DNA of 64,000 nt from Euwallacea fornicatus (taxonomy: Eukaryota; Arthropoda; Insecta; Coleoptera; Curculionidae): contig NW_027096027.1 of NCBI RefSeq assembly GCF_040115645.1, forward strand, positions 558,001-622,000, in the 5' to 3' direction. The notes below the pieces were generated by a model, which was not told the DNA's origin, did not search any database, and saw only the letters and a program-made list of their open reading frames with translations. The stretch's first letter is position 1; every line of letters starts with the position of its first letter. The translations under genes were made by a program, and so were the position numbers. Shown piece after piece: positions 52,087 through 63,172 of this stretch.

Positions 52087-54372
52087 AAAATTAATCAGCT
52101 CGACGAGATCTTTAAGATGACAAAACACATCATGATTGCATCTTGTTGAATTTCCAAGAAAAATAGTACTTTATGTGCTCAAACACTCAAAATGTGTGAT
52201 TGTTCTAAATTTGATGTTCGATAACTTCGACAAATGACGACCAAATGTCTTAAACAGAGAGTCAAATTAATCAGCTCGACGAGATCTTTAAGATGACAAA
52301 ACACATCATGATTGCATCTAGTTGAATTTCCAAGAAAAATAGTACTTTATGTGCTCAAACACTCAAAATGTGTGATTGTTTTAAATTTGGAGGTCGATAA
52401 CTTCGACAAATGACGACCAAATGTCTTAAACAGAGTGTCACATTAATCAACTCGACGAGATCTTTAAGATGACAAAACACATCATGATTTCATCTTGTTG
52501 AATTTCCAAGAAAAATAGTACTTTATGTGCTCAAACACTCAAAATGTGTGATTGTTCTAAATTTGAAGCTCGAAAACTTCGACAAATGACGACCAAATGT
52601 CTTAAACAGAGAGTCAAATTAATCAGCTCGACGAGATCTTTAAGATGACAAAACACATCATAATTGCATCTTGTTGAACTTCAGAGAAAAATAGGACTTT
52701 ATGTGCTCAAACACTCAAAATGTGTGATTGTTCTAAATTTGATGCTCGATAACTTCGACAAATGAGGACCAAATGTCTTAAACAGAGAGTCAAATTAATC
52801 AGCTCGACGAGATCTTTAAGATGACAAAACACATCATAATTGCGTCTTGTTGAATTTCAAAAAAAAATAATGCTTTATGTGCTCAAACACTCAAAATGTG
52901 TGATTGTTCTAAATTTGAAGCTCGATAACTTCGACAAATGACGACCAAATGTCTTAAACAGAGAGTCAAATTAATCAGCTCGACGAGATCTTTAAGATGA
53001 CAAAACACATCATGATTGCATCTTGTTGAATTTCCAAGAAAAATAGTACTTTATGTGCTCAAACACTCAAAATGTGTGATTGTTCTAAATTTGAAGTTCG
53101 ATAACTTCGACAAATGACGACCAAATGTCTTAAACAGAATGTCAAATTAATCAACTCGACGAGATCTTTAAGATGGCAAAACACATCATGATTGCATCTT
53201 GTTGAATTTCAGAGAAAAATAGGACTTTATGTGCTCAAACACTCAAAATGTGTGATTGTTCTAAATTTGGAGCTCGATAACTTCGACAAATGACGAACAA
53301 ATGTCTTAAACAGAGAGTCAAGTTAATCAGCTCGACGAGATCTTTAAGATGACAAAACACATCATAACTGCATCTTGTTGAATTTCAAAAAAAAATAATG
53401 CTTTATGTGCTCAAACACTCAAAATGTGTGATTGTTCTAAATTTGAAGCTTGATAACTTCGACAAATGACGACCAAATGTCTTAAACAGAATGTCAAATT
53501 AATCAACTCGACGAGATCTTTAAGATGGCAAAACACATCATGATTGCATCTTGTTGAATTTCAGAGAAAAATAGGACTTTATGTGCTCAAACACTCAAAA
53601 TGTGTGATTGTTTTAAATTTGGAGGTCGATAACTTCGACAAATGACGACCAAATGTCTTAAACAGAGTGTCACATTAATCAACTCGACGAGATCTTTAAG
53701 ATGACAAAACACATCATGATTGCATCTTGTTGAATTTCCAAGAAAAATAGTACTTTATGTGCTCAAACACTCAAAATGTGTGATTGTTCTAAATTTGAAG
53801 CTCGAAAACTTCGACAAATGACGACCAAATGTCTTAAACAGAGAGTCAAATTAATCAGCTCGACGAGATCTTTAAGATGACAAAACACATCATAATTGCA
53901 TCTTGTTGAACTTCAGAGAAAAATAGGACTTTATGTGCTCAAACACTCAAAATGTGTGATTGTTCTAAATTTGAAGCTCGATAACTTCGACAAATGAGGA
54001 CCAAATGTCTTAAACAGAGAGTAAAATTAATCAGCTCGACGAGATCTTTAAGATGACAAAACACATCATGATTGCATCTTGTTGAATTTCCAAGAAAAAT
54101 AGTACTTTATGTGCTCAAACACTCAAAATGTGTGATTGTTCTAAATTTGATGTTCGATAACTTCGACAAATGACGACCAAATGTCTTAAACAGAGAGTCA
54201 AATTAATCAGCTCGACGAGATCTTTAAGATGACAAAACACATCATGATTGCATCTAGTTGAATTTCCAAGAAAAATAGTACTTTATGTGCTCAAACACTC
54301 AAAATGTGTGATTGTTTTAAATTTGGAGGTCGATAACTTCGACAAATGACGACCAAATGTCTTAAACAGAGT
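50501..54372 (+). repeat. 11-monomer higher-order repeat, composition alpha, two copies (1,936 bp each)
   Basis: Units are 50,501-52,436 and 52,437-54,372. Each opens with GTGTCACATT followed by GATTTCATC. In order it carries GAAGCTCGAAAAC, GATGCTCG with GAGGACC, an A9-tract monomer with GCGTC, and GAAGTTCG. Next come GGAGCTCG with GAACAAATG, GTCAAGTT with CATAACTGC and A9, TGTTTTAAATTTGGAGG with GTGTCACATT, and GAGGACC with GTAAAATT. It closes with GATGTTCG and GCATCTAGTTG. GCATCTAG recurs at 52,314 and 54,250, exactly 1,936 bp apart. A private GTGTCACATTATTC is at 54,373. Confidence 0.92.
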
Positions 54373-57300
54373 GTCACATTATTCAACTCGACGAGATCTT
54401 TAAGATGACAAAACACATCATGATTGCATCTTGTTGAATTTCCAAGAAAAATAGTACTTTATGTGCTCAAACACTCAAAATGTGTGATTGTTCTAAATTT
54501 GAAGCTCGAAAACTTCGACAAATGACGACCAAATGTCTTAAACAGAGAGTCAAATTAATCAGCTCGACGAGATCTTTAAGATGACAAAACACATCATAAT
54601 TGCATCTTGTTGAACTTCAGAGAAAAATAGGACTTTATGTGCTCAAACACTCAAAATGTGTGATTGTTCTAAATTTGAAGCTTGATAACTTCGACAAATG
54701 ACGACCAAATGTCTTAAACAGAATGTCAAATTAATCAACTCGACGAGATCTTTAAGATGGCAAAACACATCATGATTGCATCTTGTTGAATTTCAGAGAA
54801 AAATAGGACTTTATGTGCTCAAACACTCAAAATGTGTGATTGTTCTAAATTTGAAGCTCGATAACTTCGACAAATGACGACCAAATGTCTTAAACAGAAT
54901 GTCAAATTAATCAACTCGACGAGATCTTTAAGATGGCAAAACACATCATGATTGCATCTTGTTGAATTTCAGAGAAAAATAGGACTTTATGTGCTCAAAC
55001 ACTCAAAATGTGTGATAGTTCTAAATTTGAAGCTCGATAACTTCGACAAATGACGACCAAATGTCTTAAACAGAGAGTCAAATTAATCAGCTCGTCGAGA
55101 TCTTTAAGATGACAAAACTCATCATGATTGCATCTTGTTGAATTTCCAAGAAAAATAGTACTTTATGTGCTCAAACACTCAAAATGTGTGATTGTTCTAA
55201 ATTTGAAGCTCGAAAACTTCGACAAATGACGACCAAATGTCTTAAACAGAGAGTCAAATTAATCAGCTCGACGAGATCTTTAAGATGACAAAACACATCA
55301 TAATTGCATCTTGTTGAACTTCAGAGAAAAATAGGACTTTACGTGCTCAAACACTCAAAATGTGTGATTGTTCTAAATTTGAAGCTTGATAACTTCGACA
55401 AATGACGACCAAATGTCTTAAACAGAATGTCAAATTAATCAACTCGACGAGATCTTTAAGATGGCAAAACACATCATGATTGCATCTTGTTGAATTTCAG
55501 AGAAAAATAGGACTTTATGTGCTCAAATACTCAAAATGTGTGATTGTTCTAAATTTGAAGCTCGATAACTTCGACAAATGAGGACCAAATGTCTTAAACA
55601 GAGAGTCAAATTAATCAGCTCGACGAGATCTTTAAGATGACAAAACACATCATGATTGCATCTTGTTGAATTTCCAAGAAAAATAGTACTTTATGTGCTC
55701 AAACACTCAAAATGTGTGATTGTTCTAAATTTGAAGTTCGATAACTTCGACAAATGACGAACAAATGTCTTAAACAGAGAGTCAAGTTAATCAGCTCGAC
55801 GAGATCTTTAAGATGACAAAACACATCATAACTGCATCTTGTTGAATTTCAAAAAAAAATAATGCTTTATGTGCTCAAACACTCAAAATGTGTGATTGTT
55901 CTAAATTTGAAGCTTGATAACTTCGACAAATGACGACCAAATGTCTTAAACAGAGAGTCAAATTAATCAGCTCGACGAGATCTTTAAGATGACAAAACAC
56001 ATCATGATTGCATCTTGTTGAATTTCCAAGAAAAATAGTACTTTATGTGCTCAAACACTCAAAATGTGTGATTGTTCTAAATTTGATGTTCGATAACTTC
56101 GACAAATGACGACCAAATGTCTTAAACAGAGAGTCAAATTAATCAGCTCGACGAGATCTTTAAGATGACAAAACACATCATGATTGCATCTTGTTGAATT
56201 TCCAAGAAAAATAGTACTTTATGTGCTCAAACACTCAAAATGTGTGATTGTTTTAAATTTGGAGGTCGATAACTTCGACAAATGACGACCAAATGTCTTA
56301 AACAGAGTGTCACATTAATCAACTCGACGAGATCTTTAAGATGACAAAACACATCATGATTTCATCTTGTTGAATTTCCAAGAAAAATAGTACTTTATGT
56401 GCTCAAACACTCAAAATGTGTGATTGTTCTAAATTTGAAGCTCGAAAACTTCGACAAATGACGACCAAATGTCTTAAACAGAGAGTCAAATTAATCAGCT
56501 CGACGAGATCTTTAAGATGACAAAACACATCATAATTGCATCTTGTTGAACTTCAGAGAAAAATAGGACTTTATGTGCTCAAACACTCAAAATGTGTGAT
56601 TGTTCTAAATTTGAAGCTTGATAACTTCGACAAATGACGACCAAATGTCTTAAACAGAATGTCAAATTAATCAACTCGACGAGATCTTTAAGATGGCAAA
56701 ACACATCATGATTGCATCTTGTTGAATTTCAGAGAAAAATAGGACTTTATGTGCTCAAACACTCAAAATGTGTGATTGTTCTAAATTTGAAGCTCGATAA
56801 CTTCGACAAATGACGACCAAATGTCTTAAACAGAATGTCAAATTAATCAACTCGACGAGATCTTTAAGATGGCAAAACACATCATGATTGCATCTTGTTG
56901 AATTTCAGAGAAAAATAGGACTTTATGTGCTCAAACACTCAAAATGTGTGATAGTTCTAAATTTGAAGCTCGATAACTTCGACAAATGACGACCAAATGT
57001 CTTAAACAGAGAGTCAAATTAATCAGCTCGTCGAGATCTTTAAGATGACAAAACTCATCATGATTGCATCTTGTTGAATTTCCAAGAAAAATAGTACTTT
57101 ATGTGCTTAAACACTCAAAATGTGTGATTGTTCTAAATTTGAAGCTCGAAAACTTCGACAAATGACGACCAAATGTCTTAAACAGAGAGTCAAATTAATC
57201 AGCTCGACGAGATCTTTAAGATGACAAAACACATCATAATTGCATCTTGTTGAACTTCAGAGAAAAATAGGACTTTACGTGCTCAAACACTCAAAATGTG

Positions 57301-58244
57301 TGATTGTTCTAAATTTGAAGCTTGATAACTTCGACAAATGACGACCAAATGTCTTAAACAGAATGTCAAATTAATCAACTCGACGAGATCTTTAAGATGG
57401 CAAAACACATCATGATTGCATCTTGTTGAATTTCAGAGAAAAATAGGACTTTATGTGCTCAAATACTCAAAATGTGTGATTGTTCTAAATTTGAAGCTCG
57501 ATAACTTCGACAAATGAGGACCAAATGTCTTAAACAGAGAGTCAAATTAATCAGCTCGACGAGATCTTTAAGATGACAAAACACATCATGATTGCATCTT
57601 GTTGAATTTCCAAGAAAAATAGTACTTTATGTGCTCAAACACTCAAAATGTGTGATTGTTCTAAATTTGAAGTTCGATAACTTCGACAAATGACGAACAA
57701 ATGTCTTAAACAGAGAGTCAAGTTAATCAGCTCGACGAGATCTTTAAGATGACAAAACACATCATAACTGCATCTTGTTGAATTTCAAAAAAAAATAATG
57801 CTTTATGTGCTCAAACACTCAAAATGTGTGATTGTTCTAAATTTGAAGCTTGATAACTTCGACAAATGACGACCAAATGTCTTAAACAGAGAGTCAAATT
57901 AATCAGCTCGACGAGATCTTTAAGATGACAAAACACATCATGATTGCATCTTGTTGAATTTCCAAGAAAAATAGTACTTTATGTGCTCAAACACTCAAAA
58001 TGTGTGATTGTTCTAAATTTGATGTTCGATAACTTCGACAAATGACGACCAAATGTCTTAAACAGAGAGTCAAATTAATCAGCTCGACGAGATCTTTAAG
58101 ATGACAAAACACATCATGATTGCATCTTGTTGAATTTCCAAGAAAAATAGTACTTTATGTGCTCAAACACTCAAAATGTGTGATTGTTTTAAATTTGGAG
58201 GTCGATAACTTCGACAAATGACGACCAAATGTCTTAAACAGAGT
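54373..58244 (+). repeat. 11-monomer higher-order repeat, composition beta, two copies (1,936 bp each)
   Basis: Units are 54,373-56,308 and 56,309-58,244: the same period as the preceding alpha units but a different monomer order after the first two members. Beta has GAAGCTTG, then two GATGGC/TCAGAG monomers of which the second has GTGTGATAGTTC. It continues with CAGCTCGTCGAG and AAAACTCATC, CTTTACGTGC, CAAATACTC, GAAGTTCG with GAACAAATG, CATAACTGC with A9, GATGTTCG and TTTGGAGGTCG. CTCGTCGAG (55,092 and 57,028) and AAACTCATC (55,115 and 57,051) are both 1,936 bp apart. A private GTGCTTAAACAC near 57,103 is one difference, and the first unit lacks GATTTCATC. Confidence 0.92.
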
Positions 58245-61200
58245 GTCACATTAATCAACTCGACGAGATCTTTAAGATGACAAAACACATCATGATTTCA
58301 TCTTGTTGAATTTCCAAGAAAAATAGTACTTTATGTGCTCAAACACTCAAAATGTGTGATTGTTCTAAATTTGAAGCTCGAAAACTTCGACAAATGACGA
58401 CCAAATGTCTTAAACAGAGAGTCAAATTAATCAGCTCGACGAGATCTTTAAGATGACAAAACACATCATAATTGCATCTTGTTGAACTTCAGAGAAAAAT
58501 AGGACTTTATGTGCTCAAACACTCAAAATGTGTGATTGTTCTAAATTTGATGCTCGATAACTTCGACAAATGAGGACCAAATGTCTTAAACAGAGAGTCA
58601 AATTAATCAGCTCGACGAGATCTTTAAGATGACAAAACACATCATAATTGCGTCTTGTTGAATTTCAAAAAAAAATAATGCTTTATGTGCTCAAACACTC
58701 AAAATGTGTGATTGTTCTAAATTTGAAGCTCGATAACTTCGACAAATGACGACCAAATGTCTTAAACAGAGAGTCAAATTAATCAGCTCGACGAGATCTT
58801 TAAGATGACAAAACACATCATGATTGCATCTTGTTGAATTTCCAAGAAAAATAGTACTTTATGTGCTCAAACACTCAAAATGTGTGATTGTTCTAAATTT
58901 GAAGTTCGATAACTTCGACAAATGACGACCAAATGTCTTAAACAGAATGTCAAATTAATCAACTCGACGAGATCTTTAAGATGGCAAAACACATCATGAT
59001 TGCATCTTGTTGAATTTCAGAGAAAAATAGGACTTTATGTGCTCAAACACTCAAAATGTGTGATTGTTCTAAATTTGGAGCTCGATAACTTCGACAAATG
59101 ACGAACAAATGTCTTAAACAGAGAGTCAAGTTAATCAGCTCGACGAGATCTTTAAGATGACAAAACACATCATAACTGCATCTTGTTGAATTTCAAAAAA
59201 AAATAATGCTTTATGTGCTCAAACACTCAAAATGTGTGATTGTTCTAAATTTGAAGCTTGATAACTTCGACAAATGACGACCAAATGTCTTAAACAGAAT
59301 GTCAAATTAATCAACTCGACGAGATCTTTAAGATGGCAAAACACATCATGATTGCATCTTGTTGAATTTCAGAGAAAAATAGGACTTTATGTGCTCAAAC
59401 ACTCAAAATGTGTGATAGTTCTAAATTTGAAGCTCGATAACTTCGACAAATGACGACCAAATGTCTTAAACAGAGAGTCAAATTAATCAGCTCGACGAGA
59501 TCTTTAAGATGACAAAACACATCATGATTGCATCTTGTTGAATTTCCAAGAAAAATAGTACTTTATGTGCTCAAACACAAAAAATGTGTGATTGTTCTAA
59601 ATTTGAAGCTCGAAAACTTCGACAAATGACGACCAAATGTCTTAAACAGAATGTCAAATTAATCAACTCGACGAGATCTTCAAGATGGCAAAACACATCA
59701 TGATTGCATCATGTTGAATTTCAGAGAAAAATAGGACTTTATGTGCTCAAACACTCAAAATGTGTGATAGTTCTAAATTTGAAGCTCGATAACTTCGACA
59801 AATGACGACCAAATGTCTTAAACAGAGAGTCAAATTAATCAGCTCGACGAGATCTTTAAGATGACAAAACACATCATGATTGCATCTTGTTGAATTTCCA
59901 AGAAAAATAGTACTTTATGTGCTCAAACACTCAAAATGTGTGATTGTTCTAAATTTGAAGCTTGATAACTTCGACAAATGACGACCAAATGTCTTAAACA
60001 GAATGTCAAATTAATCAACTCGACGAGATCTTTAAGATGGCAAAACACATCATGATTGCATCTTGTTGAATTTCCAAGAAAAATAGTACTTTATGTGCTC
60101 AAACACTCAAAATGTGTGATTGTTCTAAATTTGAAGCTCGATAACTTCGACAAATGACGACCAAATGTCTTAAACAGAGAGTCAAATTAATCAGCTCGAC
60201 GAGATCTTTAAGATGACAAAACACATCATGATTGCATCTTGTTGAATTTCCAAGAAAAATAGTACTTTATGTGCTCAAACACTCAAAATGTGTGATTGTT
60301 CTAAATTTGATGTTCGATAACTTCAACAAATCACGACCAAATGTATTAAACAGAGAGTCAAATTAATCAGCTCGACGAGATCTATAAGGTGACAAAACAC
60401 ATCATGATTGCATCTTGTTGAATTTCAGAGAAAAATAGGACTTTATGTGCTCAAACACTCAAAATGTGTGATTGTTCTAAATTTGAAGCTCGAAAACTTC
60501 GACAAATGACGACCAAATGTCTTAAACAGAATGTCAAATTAATCAACTCGACGAGATCTTTAAGATGGCAAAACACATCATGATTGCATCTTGTTGAATT
60601 TCAGAGAAAAATAGGACTTTATGTGCTCAAACACTCAAAATGTGTGATTGTTCTAAATTTGGAGCTCGATAACTTCGACAAATGACGAACAAATGTCTTA
60701 AACAGAGAGTCAAGTTAATCAGCTCGACGAGATCTTTAAGATGACAAAACACATCATAACTGCATCTTGTTGAATTTCAAAAAAAAATAATGCTTTATGT
60801 GCTCAAACACTCAAAATGTGTGATTGTTCTAAATTTGAAGCTTGATAACTTCGACAAATGACGACCAAATGTCTTAAACAGAGAGTCAAATTAATCAGCT
60901 CGACGAGATCTTTAAGATGACAAAACACATCATGATTGCATCTTGTTGAATTTCCAAGAAAAATAGTACTTTATGTGCTCAAACACTCAAAATGTGTGAT
61001 TGTTCTAAATTTGATGTTCGATAACTTCGACAAATGACGACCAAATGTCTTAAACAGAGAGTCAAATTAATCAGCTCGACGAGATCTTTAAGATGACAAA
61101 ACACATCATGATTGCATCTTGTTGAATTTCCAAGAAAAATAGTACTTTATGTGCTCAAACACTCAAAATGTGTGATTGTTTTAAATTTGGAGGTCGATAA

Positions 61201-62569
61201 CTTCGACAAATGACGACCAAATGTCTTAAACAGAGTGTCACATTAATCAACTCGACGAGATCTTTAAGATGACAAAACACATCATGATTTCATCTTGTTG
61301 AATTTCCAAGAAAAATAGTACTTTATGTGCTCAAACACTCAAAATGTGTGATTGTTCTAAATTTGAAGCTCGAAAACTTCGACAAATGACGACCAAATGT
61401 CTTAAACAGAGAGTCAAATTAATCAGCTCGACGAGATCTTTAAGATGACAAAACACATCATAATTGCATCTTGTTGAACTTCAGAGAAAAATAGGACTTT
61501 ATGTGCTCAAACACTCAAAATGTGTGATTGTTCTAAATTTGATGCTCGATAACTTCGACAAATGAGGACCAAATGTCTTAAACAGAGAGTCAAATTAATC
61601 AGCTCGACGAGATCTTTAAGATGACAAAACACATCATAATTGCGTCTTGTTGAATTTCAAAAAAAAATAATGCTTTATGTGCTCAAACACTCAAAATGTG
61701 TGATTGTTCTAAATTTGAAGCTCGATAACTTCGACAAATGACGACCAAATGTCTTAAACAGAGAGTCAAATTAATCAGCTCGACGAGATCTTTAAGATGA
61801 CAAAACACATCATGATTGCATCTTGTTGAATTTCCAAGAAAAATAGTACTTTATGTGCTCAAACACTCAAAATGTGTGATTGTTCTAAATTTGAAGTTCG
61901 ATAACTTCGACAAATGACGACCAAATGTCTTAAACAGAATGTCAAATTAATCAACTCGACGAGATCTTTAAGATGGCAAAACACATCATGATTGCATCTT
62001 GTTGAATTTCAGAGAAAAATAGGACTTTATGTGCTCAAACACTCAAAATGTGTGATTGTTCTAAATTTGGAGCTCGATAACTTCGACAAATGACGAACAA
62101 ATGTCTTAAACAGAGAGTCAAGTTAATCAGCTCGACGAGATCTTTAAGATGACAAAACACATCATAACTGCATCTTGTTGAATTTCAAAAAAAAATAATG
62201 CTTTATGTGCTCAAACACTCAAAATGTGTGATTGTTCTAAATTTGAAGCTTGATAACTTCGACAAATGACGACCAAATGTCTTAAACAGAATGTCAAATT
62301 AATCAACTCGACGAGATCTTTAAGATGGCAAAACACATCATGATTGCATCTTGTTGAATTTCAGAGAAAAATAGGACTTTATGTGCTCAAACACTCAAAA
62401 TGTGTGATAGTTCTAAATTTGAAGCTCGATAACTTCGACAAATGACGACCAAATGTCTTAAACAGAGAGTCAAATTAATCAGCTCGACGAGATCTTTAAG
62501 ATGACAAAACACATCATGATTGCATCTTGTTGAATTTCCAAGAAAAATAGTACTTTATGTGCTCAAACA
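57675..62569 (+). repeat. 1.9-kb segment repeated 17 monomers (2,992 bp) apart
   Basis: Segments 57,675-59,577 and 60,667-62,569 share monomer order, with GTGTCACATT at 58,245 and 61,237 and GATTTCATC at 58,294 and 61,286. The 17-monomer spacing is the usual 11 plus an island of about six monomers (59,578-60,666) present only once. The left limit is GAAGTTCG against GGAGCTCG. The right limit is CACAAAAAATG (59,577) against CACTCAAAATG. Confidence 0.85.
59578..60666 (+). repeat. Island of early-type and privately mutated monomers
   Basis: Six monomers interrupt the 11-monomer regime. They include the only CACAAAAAATG monomer after 29.7 kb and the only AAGGTGAC module (near 60,386) after 24.5 kb. 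Both are typical of the first 25 kb of the window. Private changes cluster here: GATCTTCAAGATGG near 59,676, GCATCATGTTG near 59,706, and four substitutions within about 65 bases at 60,324-60,386 (CTTCAACAAATCACG, GTATTAAAC, CTATAAGG). This density is the highest I see in the array. Confidence 0.8.
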
Positions 62570-63172
62570 CTCAAAATGTGTGATTGTTCTAAATTTGAAG
62601 TTCGATAACTTCGACAAATGACGACCAAATGTCTTAAACAGAATGTCAAATTAATCAGCTCGACGAGATCTTTAAGATGACAAAACACATCATAATTGCA
62701 TCTTGTTGAACTTCAGAGAAAAATAGGACTTTACGTGCTCAAACACTCAAAATGTGTGATTGTTCTAAATTTGAAGCTTGATAACTTCGACAAATGAGGA
62801 CCAAATGTCTTAAACAGAGAGTCAAATTAATCAGCTCGACGAGATCTTTAAGATGACAAAACACATCATGATTGCATCTTGTTGAATTTCCAAAAAAAAT
62901 AGTACTTTATGTGCTCAAACACTCAAAATGTGTGATTGTTCTAAATTTGATGTTCGATAACTTCGACAAATGACGACCAAATGTCTTAAACAGAGAGTCA
63001 AATTAATCAGCTCGACGAGATCTTTAAGATGACAAAACACATCATGATTGCATCTTGTTGAATTTCCAAGAAAAATAGTACTTTATGTGCTCAAACACTC
63101 AAAATGTGTGATTGTTTTAAATTTGGAGGTCGATAACTTCGACAAATGACGACCAAATGTCTTAAACAGAGT
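61237..63172 (+). repeat. 11-monomer higher-order repeat of hybrid composition (1,936 bp)
   Basis: It is bounded by GTGTCACATT at 61,237 and 63,173. The first six monomers follow the alpha order (GATTTCATC, GATGCTCG with GAGGACC, A9 with GCGTC, GAAGTTCG, GGAGCTCG, CATAACTGC). The rest follow members typical of beta: GATAGTTC, CTTTACGTGC with GAAGCTTG and GAGGACC, GATGTTCG, TTTGGAGGTCG. A private CCAAAAAAAATAG is at about 62,890. The period is retained although the content is a recombinant. Confidence 0.82.
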
